Positions 36,326 to 46,521 of a stretch of 64,000 bases of DNA are shown in pieces. The notes below the pieces were generated by a model. It saw nothing but the letters and a program-made list of their open reading frames with translations. It did no database searches and was not told the origin of the DNA. The stretch comes from Rheum nobile (taxonomy: Eukaryota; Streptophyta; Magnoliopsida; Caryophyllales; Polygonaceae): NCBI GenBank assembly GCA_027886185.1, contig WOAB01000880.1, forward strand, positions 124,001 through 188,000. Direction: 5' to 3'. Numbering within the stretch: position 1 is the first letter of the stretch; each line of letters begins with the position of its first letter. A program made the position numbers and the translations under genes.

Positions 36326-36373
36326 GAAACCGACTCTTTTGTGATTTTCCGGTCTAATTGTTACCTTATCAAA
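34718..36373 (+). mobile_element. 5'-truncated LINE-B-family LINE with a perfect 16-bp target duplication
   Basis: The insert starts inside the thumb region of ORF2 (bases corresponding to LINE-B ~15540) and runs to the common 3' end (GATGCTATAGACTGAGAAA...TTACCTTATCAAAA). Exact AAAATGATGTATGTGG copies flank it. 5' truncation plus a long target duplication is the signature of target-primed reverse transcription. The A tail is only a few bases. Confidence 0.95.
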
Positions 36374-36389
36374 AAAATGATGTATGTGG
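36374..36389. repeat. Right 16-bp target duplication of the truncated LINE
   Basis: AAAATGATGTATGTGG directly after TTACCTTATCAAA. Confidence 0.95.
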
Positions 36390-36622
36390 TTGAGCATGTG
36401 GTGCACGTGGAGTTCACCCAAAAGTCACAACACCACGTACGTCCATCTCTGCTAAAATTGTATTTAATAAAGAGATGAGTCAGTTTCGTATATTATGCCA
36501 ATAAATAAACCATCCTAGAATAATTTCTTTTAAATTTGTGAAGTTTGAGGTGTATCCACAATTGTTTTTGGGAACACTACTTCTTGCTGAGGGGAAAATT
36601 GGACCGAAAGAAATTATACAAA

Positions 36623-36650
36623 CTAGTGTAAGATCCGTGTCATGCACGGG
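36623..36650 (-). mobile_element. Candidate Helitron 3' terminus (hairpin plus CTAG, then T)
   Basis: On the minus strand the text reads CCGTG-CATGA-CACGG, then eight bases, then CTAG followed by T. A GC-rich hairpin about 10 nt before CTRR and a T at the insertion site is the canonical Helitron 3' end. The element body would then run toward higher coordinates, over the DUF2828 fragment that lies on the same strand. I could not identify the 5' TC end with confidence. Confidence 0.5.
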
Positions 36651-37925
36651 TTAATGCAATTCATGAGTTAGCAAATAATCTAATTGTTATATAATTTAAT
36701 TTAATCGAAAAATGAGTTTGTTGGTACAATTAAATATAACTCACGAGCAACGATAATAATATATAAGAAATTCGAATTGACGTAAGCTACATAATTTTAT
36801 TTAACCGGAAAATAAGTTAGCCATTTAGGAAGATTAGATATGACTAATGAGCAAAAACAATATTAAATAACAAATTAGAATTGACAAAAAATAGACGAAA
36901 ACAATATCCTCACAAAACATATGGCTTATACATTTACTACATCTTTACAACTTTGATAATGATCGCAAATGAATTTCTTCATAATAATCTATGTTTAAAT
37001 TATGAGAAAGGATTTCAACATATAAAATTTCTGATACCTTAACAAAAAAAATTCATGGTGGCAGTCATGGAAACTATGCATTTAGGAAAAGCAAGAAGGA
37101 AATGATAGGATGACTATAGAGTTTTCTATTGAAGTTTCCAAATGTTACCCTGTTCATTTTGATTTGAGCATGAAAAGTTCATGGTTCCTTAAATTGGATG
37201 TACAACAAAACATACCTTGGGTTAGCTAATAAATGAGACTAACATTCATTCCATTAAAGACAATAATATGGGAGCTTCACCAACCAGACAACTCTTGGAA
37301 CTCAAAAGACAACTCAAGTTTATAGTCCTATATATATGGATATGGTAAATCATAAACAAAAGATAAGCGCAAAACAAAAGAAAGTATAAAGTCAAGGAAG
37401 TATTGAGTCAGCAAATTGGCATCATTTTATCGACTTCTCCTAAAGTATGGTCCATAGAAAGCTTGGAGAGGCAATAAAATCTGCTTATTAGAAAGGATGA
37501 AGTAGAGAAGGCCACATTTCTTCTTGTTTAGCTATCATTCAGGTTTCTATAGAATAGGGCAACTCAATCCTCCACAAGAGTGAAGAATTATCCACTTACT
37601 CCAGCCATAACAACATCAATGACAAGATGGTTTGGTGTAAAATAAATGTTCAGCAAAAAACTAATTGCCCTTAATAATCAATTAAGTCGACATACTTGGC
37701 ACATCAGAATATTATTTAATGTTTTGATGATTCATAAGACAAGATTAGCAGCAAATACTCTAATATGGATGTCACACTGAAATTTTCAACTATGTAAGTC
37801 TCCAATACATTGCACTCTGAAGTCCATTCACAAGAGTATCAAACCATAGATCTTGTTGAACCCCGATTTGCACCTAAAATTTCAATATGGTACAATAACA
37901 ATTACCTTTACATCAACCTTCTTTC
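36651..37925. other. AT-rich non-coding stretch, possibly Helitron interior
   Basis: No coding frame of substance and no tandem repeat. It lies between the Helitron-like 3' end and the DUF2828 remnant. Confidence 0.4.
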
Positions 37926-38750
37926 TTAACTATTATAATTAGCAAGCAAGTAGCAGTAATCAAACAATCGTAAGGTCAGGCTACATCGTGGAGACAAAAT
38001 CCCATCATTCCCCAGGAACATGGTCAACAAATTCTTGGAGAATTCGCTCACCAGCGCCACCACCATCTGGTTTCCCGGCACCGGCGTCGCCTGTGAATCG
38101 CTGAGATTCCATAAAACTATCTCCGACACCGACACCGCCTCCCCGTACCCCTTCTCTTCATACTTGATCTTTATCATCATGTAATCAGTCTCCCATGGAT
38201 TCCCCGAAGCTTGATCGAACTCCATGTCACTGAACACAAACACTCGCTTTATCATCTGCTCCAGTTTCAGCCCCACCTTCACCGCCACCTCCAGAATTAT
38301 GTCGAACACCTTCTGGAAATCCGTGTTCCTTCCCCAATTCATTTACTCCACAAATGACACCTTTGATTTCAGATCTTCTCCTTGGATGAGTTGCAGTTGC
38401 GAATTTTCACTGAAGGTGATGACCTTCCCCTTCCATGGATCCTCACTCAGCTTCGATACCAGGATTCCCAGCGCTATCGAAACCTCCATCGAAATCCCCT
38501 CCATGCTACCGGAGGCGTCGGAAACTGCGATATAGTTCTTCATCTTTCCATTCTTAGCCAGATCGTCCATCATTCTCCTCCAGTGCAGCTCTGCAACCTC
38601 CCCGCCGTCATCGTCGAGCAATCTGATCACCTCATGGGGGAGAAGCGCTCCAGCAACAATCTTTGGTTCTCCGGCCTTCCTCGACAGTTGCAGGAGTTGA
38701 ACAGAACGTGGAGTGGGTTTAAGTTGAAGAATCAAACTGAAGCATAACAA
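37926..38750 (-). pseudogene. DUF2828 (vWA-like) protein, C-terminal part, one in-frame TAA
   Basis: Read on the minus strand from 38750: KIVAGALLPHEVIRLLDDDG, then YIAVSDASGSMEGISMEVSI (a DxSxS metal-binding-like motif of vWA domains), then EDPWKGKVITFSEN. At 38343-38345 TAA replaces one residue before MNWGRNTDFQKVFDIILEV, followed by MIKRVFVFSDMEFDQASGNPW and ATPVPG...ALVSEFSKNLLTMFL. Plant DUF2828 proteins are usually much longer (about 600 residues from memory), so the N-terminal half is missing. The tail after FLGNDG departs from the family, which suggests a late frameshift. The function of DUF2828 proteins is not established. The truncated, intronless copy beside a Helitron-type end may be a captured fragment. 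Confidence 0.88.
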
Positions 38751-38811
38751 TTTAAGAGGGGGATATGTTGAAAAGAAAGTGGAGACATCGTGGAGAAGCG
38801 GTAGAAATTGT

Positions 38812-38945
38812 AGAATGTATTTAGGGGAGATAGAGAGCCAAGTGGCTAAAATTTAAGTATTTAGGGGAGATAGAGAGCCAAGTGGCTAAAATTTCTGTGA
38901 AGATATTCTTTCAGCTTTAAGTATTTAGGGGAGATTGGGCTAATA
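38812..38945. repeat. Short direct duplication (~40 bp) and a third partial copy
   Basis: GTATTTAGGGGAGATAGAGAGCCAAGTGGCTAAAATTT (given here in two parts: GTATTTAGGGGAGATAGAGA and GCCAAGTGGCTAAAATTT) occurs twice in tandem, and GTATTTAGGGGAGATTGGGC once more downstream. Confidence 0.9.
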
Positions 38946-39389
38946 GAAGTTGGGCCAAAGAAAAGCATTGGCTTAGGACAACCATGAGCCCAAAATCAAA
39001 TGTATATTATGTACTAAAGAGATGCCGAGCTTTCTGTACAAATGCAAAATACATTTGGCCTAATTATAAAGTTTACCACTAAATAATATCAAATATAACA
39101 TGGTTTTATTTGAAATTTAAAGCTTTATAATGGTGCTAATTGATTTTAGTGGGTCATCCCAAAATAAATCCTATAAATTTAAATTGTTCTTTAAAAGAAC
39201 TACGTATGATTTGATCCATTTTAAAAGGGTTCCTAGAAAACTCGATACAAAGCAACCGCTTGTCGAGTTCAATCACAATCCTAAATTAGAATCAAGTTTC
39301 ACCAAAGTGATAATTTCTTTTAAGAAATATGTAAGGACTTGACGTCTTCAAAGGCTACGTAGGAGCTCGATATCAAATAAAATATAGAA
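38946..39389. other. Intergenic, no gene
   Basis: Flank of the large MULE. It contains GAACTACGTATGATTTGATCC and GGCTACGTAGGAGCTC, wording common in plant LTR-retrotransposon ends; a similar GAACTACGTAAGTC...GATACGTAGG text is on the far side of the MULE near 59765. Nothing else is supported. Confidence 0.35.
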
Positions 39390-39475
39390 GGATTTGCAAA
39401 AACTACCAGAATTCAGTGGGCCGTTTGCATAAATATCAGATTTTAGAAAGTATTGCAAATATGCCATAAAGCTGC
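39390..39475. repeat. Candidate left terminal inverted repeat of the MULE
   Basis: GGATTTGCAAAAAC at the edge and AGATTTTAGAAAGTATTGCA further in match the inverted sequence of 59455-59537 with gaps. Confidence 0.45.
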
Positions 39476-39714
39476 AACACTTTTGAAAACAAAAAAAGGT
39501 AAAATAAAATCTGAATAAACCTTTATCAAAATAAGTAAAAGTGCTTAAGATGCAGTTAAGTGTAAAACGGTTATATGAGTAAACCTAATTATATACCTGT
39601 TCAACCGGTAGCACTTCTCATCTTCCCCAATTAATGTTCTCCGCTGAAGAACCTTTTTTCCTTTCATCCCTGAACTCCTGAAGCGTATTCCTCACAGCAA
39701 ATCCTAAATCCCCA

Positions 39715-39790
39715 AAGGCGAGAAGCCCTTTGTTCAGCCCTTTGTTAAGCCCTTTTTGAAGCCCTTTGTGAAGCCATTTCTGAAGCCCTA
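39715..39790 (+). repeat. Five imperfect ~15-bp repeats in the leader of the protease gene
   Basis: AGCCCTTTGTTC, AGCCCTTTGTTA, AGCCCTTTTTGA, AGCCCTTTGTGA and AGCCATTTCTGA follow each other directly before the ATG at 39799. Confidence 0.85.
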
Positions 39791-40046
39791 GATCGACAAT
39801 GGTGAGGACCAGAGGTTTGCAGTCTGCGAAAGCCAGAGTGAAGAAGCAGAAGCCGAATGGTTCTACAGAGTCGAAGAGAAGGGTTGAGGAGAGCGCGAAT
39901 GCGAAGGCGGCTCCAGTGGCGAGTGGCCGAAAGAAGAGAGCCTACAGTTCGTCATAGGAAGAAGAATCACCAAGTCCAGTCGTTTCGATGCAGAAGAAGA
40001 AACCGAGAATGGCTGAAGAACCAAAAGCCAAGAGGTTGAGGAAGGA

Positions 40047-41028
40047 GCCCCCCGCGGCAGGAAGGCCACCGCACCCCGCGGTGGTAAGGCGCTGACGAGA
40101 TTTATTTCCGAGTTTTATTTTTGTTTTTCTTTTATCCGAGACTTTATATTTCGGAATTTTATTATTTCCTTATTTTATTCCATATTGGTTTCCTAGTATT
40201 TAAGACTATTTTAGAACACTTTGTGGTTAACCCTAGTTGCCACCGTTTTACGTATTTTTCTCTCAAAACCCTAATGGAGAACTAAACCTCCATTGTTGTA
40301 CTTGACAGTTTGAAGCCAGCAATTGATTGGTTGTGAGTTTTCTACTCTTGTTCGTTTTCCTATCTAGTTGGATTAATTCTCTTGTGCTTGATTGATTATT
40401 GGTTTATATTGATTTATCTAGATTGATCACCTAGGTTTATTGATATCTTCCTAATTGCTAGGACTTGTGATTCTGGGTTCGGGTTGCGTATCTAGTAGCG
40501 AGCACGATTGTTGCGTATAGGGGATCCGAGCGCTTCATCGTGAGAGAGAGTTAATTGCATGCTTATAGTAACGGGTTGTTTCTACTGCATGTATCTTGTT
40601 GAATCCTTGGTTGAATGCTATTGCTTCATTGAGTCTTGAAGGTTTTCGGATTTGATTTAGTAATAAGTACTATTAGGGCTGGTAGAACTAATAGTTATCT
40701 AAGATCGGGATAAGAACAACTATAGGAATATTAAGAACTTGAGATTGATAGAATTCCGTGATCGACCTATCTATTGTTGTGTGGATCTCTATTGAGTGTG
40801 GAACTTTTCCCCATTATATTTACAACCGTTTCCTGCGAACTTATTTACTTGCTTTGTTTACTTTGGTTACGATAAACACAAACAAACCCCCTAGTTCCTA
40901 GTTGGTGATAACGAATTGCACAAATTGATAACCTGACTCTCTGTGGGATCGACCCTGTCTTACTTACTATACTACTTAGTAGGTATTTTGGGATTTATTT
41001 GATAGGCATCACGACTTTAGCTCTGTCA
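40047..41028 (+). repeat. 5' LTR, missing its first ~330 bp
   Basis: Matches 3' LTR bases ~45537-46521 and ends GACTTTAGCTCTGTCA. The break falls in a GCCCCCCGCGG motif, one of the GC-rich palindromes that are repeated in this element. Confidence 0.92.
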
Positions 41029-41032
41029 AATT

Positions 41033-41050
41033 TGGCGCCGTTGTCGGGGA
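41033..41050 (+). promoter_or_regulatory. Primer-binding site, tRNA-Asp type
   Basis: TGGCGCCGTTGTCGGGGA starts four bases after the LTR. It differs at one base (GTT-G-T-C for GTT-G-C-C) from the 18 nt complementary to the 3' end of plant tRNA-Asp, the primer typical of Athila-like elements. Confidence 0.85.
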
Positions 41051-41109
41051 GTCAAATTTTCTGTTTTTTGTGATTTGTTTGTTACTAACCCTTGGTGTGG
41101 ACCTATCTT

Positions 41110-42516
41110 ATGGTCCACACTCGTGCTACTAATTCACCTCTTCTGGATTTTGATCCAGAGATTGAGAGAACTTTGTCCTAGGATCACAGAGTGAACCGTA
41201 CTTTGGTTTTTGACAACCCTGCATTTGAGATGGGTGACGCGGATAGAACGTTGAGACAGTTGACTGCGCCCGACCTGCAACAACAACCTTTGGCTGTGAC
41301 TATTCCTGCTATAGGAGCGGGCGTAAACTTTGAGTTGAAGCCGGGGCTGATTCATTTGCTCCCATCTTTCCATGGACTGGCTGGAGAGGACCCAATCAAA
41401 CACATGGGTAAATTCCACACAGTCTGCATGAGCATGAAACCGGCAAACGTTACTGAGGAGCAAATAAAGATGAGAGCTTTTGGGTTCACCCTCAAGGACG
41501 CAGCTGATGATTGGTACTACCATCTGCCTACTGGAAGCATCGATACGTGGAACAAGCTGCATAAGGCATTTCTTGAAAAGTATTTCCCTGCAAATAAGGC
41601 AAACAGTTTGAAAAAGGCTATTAGAAACATTGAGCAGGAGGATGACGAGAGCCTGTATGAGTACTATGAGCGGTTCAAGAGACTTTGCTCAAGTTGTCCG
41701 TTCCACGGGTACTCCAATCAAGATCTGGTGCTCCACCTTTACAATGGTCTGCTGGACAATGAAATGAGGATTGTCGACGCTGCATGTGGCGGCAATATTC
41801 TCAACACAACACCAGCATCAACTATACAGAAGATTCAGGAGATGGCAGAGGGCACACGAAATTTCGGCAGAGCTTCTACCAAGAGAGGAGTCAATGTTGC
41901 TGACTCTAGTCGCTCTGCGTATGCCAGTGATATTGCTGAGTTGAAGGACATGGTGAGGAGACTTACGCTGCAAGGAACTCCTCAGCAACTCAAAGCGTGT
42001 GGGGTCTGTGCCGATCAATTCCACCCCACTGACGCCTATCCTCAACTACAAGATGATACGCCTGCTGAAGTAAACGCTGTAGGAGGTTATGGAGATCCAA
42101 GACCTCGGCATGATCCCTACTCCAACACTTATAATCCGGGATGGAGAGACCACCCAAATTTTAGATGGAGGGATCAACAACAACAACAGCCTCAGTTTCA
42201 ACAACAACAGCAGCCAAGACCTCAATTTCTACAAAGGTCGCAAGATCCACAACCTGATGCGTCTCCTTCAACTGCAAATTTGCTCCAAGTCTTGACGAAA
42301 CATTTCACTACTCATGTTCAAGCCACCACGTCAAGCATAAAGAATTTGGAAACGCAGGTGAGCCAAATGGCTGAAGCCATCACGAGGATCGATGCAAAGA
42401 TGTCGGGAAATCTACCATCTCAAACGGTAGTTAACCCACGGGCAAATGTTAGTGTTGTGACTCTCAGAAGTGGGAAACAACTGCCAAGCGCTGAGGAAGA
42501 CGTTGCAGGAAAATAG
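41110..42516 (+). pseudogene. Gag of the Athila-like element, one in-frame TAG
   Basis: ATG at 41110 (MVHTRATNSPLLDFDPEIER), TAG at 41179-41181, then an open frame to TAG at 42514. The retrotransposon gag domain is clear: SFHGLAGEDPIKHMGKFHTV, MRAFGFTLKDAADDWYYHLP, FLEKYFPANKANSLKKAI, SLYEYYERFKRLCSSCPFHG, LVLHLYNGLL. After it comes a Gln/Pro-rich stretch (~42175-42260) and a coiled-coil-like tail (SIKNLETQVSQMAEAITRID). The protein would form the virus-like particle around element RNA. It ends GKQLPSAEEDVAGK before TAG; the frame stays open beyond the TAG for ~315 bases, so that TAG may be either a mutation or a readthrough point. Confidence 0.9.
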
Positions 42517-42529
42517 GAAGCTCTAGAGG

Positions 42530-42735
42530 AAAACCGTACCCCGCGGCACCAGCTTGCCGCCCCCAGCGGTAAGAAGGAAAATGAAGATGCTCTGACGACC
42601 ACCGCCCCCCGCGGCAATGAGGCTACCGCCCCCAGCGGTGACCTTGATTCTCAGAAATCTTCGGGTAGTTTACCGCCCCCCGCGGTTAACACTGGCCGCC
42701 CCCCGCGGCAACCTGCTGGAGCTAATGACGAGCCT
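42530..42735 (+). repeat. Cluster of GC-rich hairpin motifs (CCGC-CCCC-GCGG type) in the gag-protease linker
   Basis: Six copies of a short palindrome such as ACCGCCCCCAGCGGT, ACCGCCCCCCGCGGC and GCCGCCCCCCGCGGC lie in ~200 bp. Related motifs occur at the same relative spacing in the LTR (45465-45580). In frame they translate as TAPRG/TAPSG-like peptides. Confidence 0.9.
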
Positions 42736-42834
42736 TATGTGGACACCTACGTTTGTCCTTACTTTCCTCCTCTCGGTTCCGAGAAGCCACCCGCCCCTTT
42801 TTCCAGAGGCGCTCAAGGAGAAAAAAGGTAGTTG

Positions 42835-43856
42835 ACGACAAGGACCTCTTCGAAACTTTTAGCAAGTGTGAGGTCAACATTCCTTTGCTCAAGCTTGTTA
42901 AGAGTATTCCCAAGTATGCTAAGTTCTTGAAGGAGCTGTGCACGATAAAAAGGAACCAAAAGTAGAAGAAAAAGAAGCAGGTCCAGGTGAGCGAGCAAGT
43001 ATCTGCTGTATTTCAAAAGCGTTTGCCCAAGAAGTGCAGTGATCCAGGTATGTTCTCTATCCCTTGCATCATTGGTGAGACAAAGATTGATAAGGCTATG
43101 CTAGATCTTGGTGCTGCTATTAATGTCTTACCATTGTCGTTCTATGAGTCCCTTGGTCTGCCACCACTACAGGACACTAGACTAGTTATTCAATTAGCTG
43201 ATGGAACCAATGTCTACCCGAAAGGGGTTGTTGAGGATGTCCTTGTTATGGTAGATACGCTAATTTTTTCCACTGATTTTTATGTTCTTGATATGGATGG
43301 TGGTACAGGTGCACATATGCTGTTAGGTAGACCTTTCATGAAAACTGCAAATACCACAATTGATGTTAGAAGTGGGAAATTAACTATGGAATTTGATGGG
43401 GATGGAGTTGAATATAACATATATGATATGAAACCCGTCATTAACACCTCTTTGAACTTTGTTGATGTAATGAGTCCTAACCCTTTGGATGAATTGCAAC
43501 CTATACTAGAGGATCCCATATTTGACTTGCCTGTCGATATTACTGTATCTTCTAATCTGCAGGAAGTCACGACTTTATTGGATGAGAAGGGTGAGTCTCC
43601 TACTTCTCTTTTGGGCATTGGCCCCACTGTGCTAACTCCGAGCGAGAAGCTCGTTCCCTCTATGGTGCAGGCCCCTGAAGTTGAAGTTAAACACCCTCCT
43701 GATCGATCTAAGTATGGGGGGAAGGCGACTACGAAGGCCAAGGTGAAGGAGCCGTTGAAAAAGAGGAATGGTCTAAGGTTCAAACCTTTCCATGATTGGT
43801 TCAGGAATGAGGTGCTGAATGAGAGGGTACCTAAGGAACCCGATGCTGTGGATTAA
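42835..43856 (+). pseudogene. Aspartic protease region of the Athila-like element, in-frame TAG at 42963
   Basis: From ~42835 the frame reads VVDDKDLFETFSKCEVNIPL, then LVKSIPKYAKFLKELC; TAG at 42963-42965; then VFQKRLPKKCSDPGMFSIPC. The retropepsin fold follows: AMLDLGAAINVLPLSFYESL (the active site is DLGA, usual in Athila-like elements where others have DTGA or DSGA), LVIQLADGTNVYPKGVVEDV and MLLGRPFMKTANTTIDVRSG. The frame continues to TAA at 43854 with a Lys-rich end (KATTKAKVKEPLKKRNGLRF). No RT follows: the polyprotein stops where RT should begin. The shift from the gag frame occurs near 42830. Confidence 0.9.
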
Positions 43857-45207
43857 GGTTGGAGTAGGATGTCAAGCCATGACAATAACTAAGACGCTGT
43901 CCGGGAGGCAACCCGAGGTATGTTTTTCTTTCTTTGTTTTTGCATTTTCTTTAGTGTGTTTTTGCTTTGTTTTTGTTCTTGTTTTTGTTTCCGACTAACC
44001 TGCAGGGAAGAGACCCATGCCTATTGAAGAAGGTGTTTCCACACCAATGTAAGTCTCTTCCTTCCCTGCACTAAGTCACCCCCCCGAAAAAACCTTAAAC
44101 GGGGGGTAAAAAAAAATCAAAAAAAAAGAAGAGTTCTACCGTAGGCCAGCTGTCCAGAGTTCCCCATGGAGAGACGGTGCGCATCATGTTGTCAAAGGAG
44201 GAGACATTAGCCCTACACATTATTTGGCAACGATGATGGCCGTACAATTGACAGCTGAGGAGGAGGAACACTAGAGCCCCCACCATGATTACATCTGGGC
44301 TCTACCATGTGTTCATTGAAGGCCGTGCAGCCCCGCCATACTTGCTATACCACTACTCACCAAAGTGGATCCCTATGGTTGCACGGTAGGAGAAAACTAT
44401 GGAGTTGATGAATACACCCGCCCAACACTGGAGACCTGTGCGTATATTGAAGACCGCCAGCAACAACGGAAGTGTCCAAGCAGCTTGGCGACGTTTGTGA
44501 GTTATTTTTTTCTTTTCCCTGTGCTTCTATTCTTTTGTCTTTCATTACATTGAGGACAATGCAATGTTTAAGCATGGGGGAGAGTTCTATACTTGCTACG
44601 TTGTTGAGAAGAAGAAAAAAATTGAAAAGAGCCAAAAATTTGAAAAAAGGCTATCATAGAAATCCTGGGATAGGTCAAAAATCCGAAAGGGCGGCCTAGG
44701 TAATAAGCAGGTGGCTTGGACCAGCATTAGGCTTGGGTAATATGAGGTCAAGAGTGACGTGAGCTTATGTGAGCGCATCTATGAAAAAAAATATGAGTGG
44801 CTTGGTGAAAACCCGAAAGGGCGCCTTGGCAAAATGAGCGAAAAAGAAGAAGAGTGATTTTAGGATTTCTCATTATTCTTGGCGAGGCGTCATAAGAAGA
44901 GGATCAAAGAAGGATTGTCGGGTAGGTCACTCTGGGAGACATAAGGAGTCATAGATGGAGGCTAGGATTAGAAGTCACTCACACTCTTGGATGTCCGGGT
45001 TAAGCTTGGGGGAAGTACTCTGCTTGCCCCCAGGTTTGTTGATGATGAGGATGTGTTGTAGATGAGATTGGCGCCAGGAGTTTTGGCATGGGTTAGGTGA
45101 CTCTTAGTTGGAGGAGATGCTTCCTGAGACCTTGTGTGCTACATTGGAGGAGTGAACTTTCTTTTAGTTTACTCGAGGACGAGCAAAGGTCTAAGCATGG
45201 GGGAATT
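43857..45207 (+). other. 3' spacer of the Athila-like element with three polypurine-tract-like motifs
   Basis: Contains GTCCGGGAGGCAACCCGAGG, wording found after pol in Athila-like elements, and three copies of AAGC(A/T)TGGGGGA: ~44570, ~45004 and 45193. Only the last abuts the LTR. Open frames here are short and overlap on both strands; no env-like product is supported. Confidence 0.7.
45195..45207 (+). promoter_or_regulatory. Polypurine tract
   Basis: GCATGGGGGAATTT lies directly before the TG that starts the 3' LTR; it would prime plus-strand DNA synthesis. Confidence 0.85.
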
Positions 45208-46521
45208 TGATAAGCGCTACTTTGTAGAGCTTAAGTAATAGTCATTAGAGGGTTTATTGGTGCCATTCGGGTAGATTTAGGCACATTCATATGCATGGCG
45301 TTTGGGGGCGAAGTTTGGTGTTATTAGGAGTGTTTGAGCTATATTGGAGATCACTGGAGACACTGAGGAGGAAGCCACCAATAGAAGACGCCAATGGAGT
45401 GAAGAGATGTGCTAAGAAGTGGTGCGAGGCAAGCTAGGAGAAGAAGAAGACGAGTCTGAAGACCACCGCCCCCGACGGTGTGAAGATGGCCGCCCCCAGC
45501 GGCAAGAAGAGCTGACGCCTGGCCACGGCAGCTTACCGCCCCCCGTGGCAGGAAGGCCACCGCACCCCGCGGTGGTAAGGCGCTGACGAGATTTATTTCC
45601 GAGTTTTATTTCTGTTTTTCTTTTATCCGAGACTTTATATTTCAGAATGTTATTATTTCCTTATTTTATTCCATATTGGTTTCCTAGTATTTAAGACTAT
45701 TTTAGAACACTTTGTGGTTAACCCTAGTTGCCACCGTTTTACGTATTTTTCTCTCAAAAACCCTAATGGATAACTAATACTCCATTGTTGCACTTGACAG
45801 TTTGAAGCCAGCAATTGATTGGTTGTGAGTTTTCTACTCTTGTTCGTTTTCCTATCTAGTTGGATTAATTCTCTTGTGCTTGATTGATTATTGGTTTATG
45901 TTGATTTATCTAGATTGATCACCTAGGTTTATTGATATCTTCCTAATTGCTAGGACTTGTGATTCCGGGTTCGGGTTGCGTATCTAGTAGCGAGCACGAT
46001 TGTTGCGTATAGGGGATCCGAGCGCTTCATCGTGAGAGAGAGTTAATTGCATGCTTATAGTAACGGGTTGTTTCTACTGCACGTATCTTGTTGAATCCTT
46101 GGTTGAATGCTATTGCTTCATTGAGTCTTGAAGGTTTTCGGATTTGATTTAGTAATAAGTACTATTAGGGCTGGTAGAACTAATAGTTATCTAAGATCGG
46201 GATAAGAACAACTATAGGAATATTAAGAACTTGAGATTGATAGAATTCCGTGATCGACCTATCTATTGTTGTGTGGATCTCTGTTGAGTGTGGCACTTTT
46301 CCCCATTATATTTACAACCGTTTCCTGCGAACTTATTTACTTGCTTTGTTTACTTTGGTTACGATAAACACAAACAAACCCCCCTAGTTCCTAGTTGGTG
46401 ATAACGAATTGCACAAATTGATAACCTGACTCTCTGTGGGATCGACCCTGTCTTGCTTACTATACTACTTAGTAGGTATTTTGGGATTTATTTGATAGGC
46501 ATCACGACTTTAGCTCTGTCA
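45208..46521 (+). repeat. 3' LTR, complete (1314 bp)
   Basis: TGATAAGCGCTACTTTGTAG ... ACTTTAGCTCTGTCA. It has four GC-rich palindromes (~45465-45580) and the CTCTGTGGGATCGACCCTGT block near the end. Related to the solo LTR at 10367-11909. Confidence 0.95.

Larger units (their letters stand above)
40047..46521 (+). mobile_element. Non-autonomous Athila-like Ty3 LTR retrotransposon (gag and protease only)
   Basis: 5' LTR 40047-41028 (truncated), primer-binding site 41033, gag 41110-42516, linker, protease region ~42835-43856, then a 1.35-kb spacer, polypurine tract and complete 3' LTR 45208-46521. No reverse transcriptase, RNase H or integrase motif is present, so it must rely on proteins from another element. 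The two LTRs differ at only about fifteen positions that I can see over ~980 bp, so the insertion is recent. It sits inside exon 1 of the MULE protease gene. No 5-bp duplication can be tested, because the first ~330 bp of the 5' LTR, with any flank, are lost. Confidence 0.9.

Noticed and set aside
43857..45207. An env-like gene between protease and 3' LTR of the Athila-like element
   Set aside because: Only short, overlapping frames; no signal peptide or membrane-protein frame of useful length.
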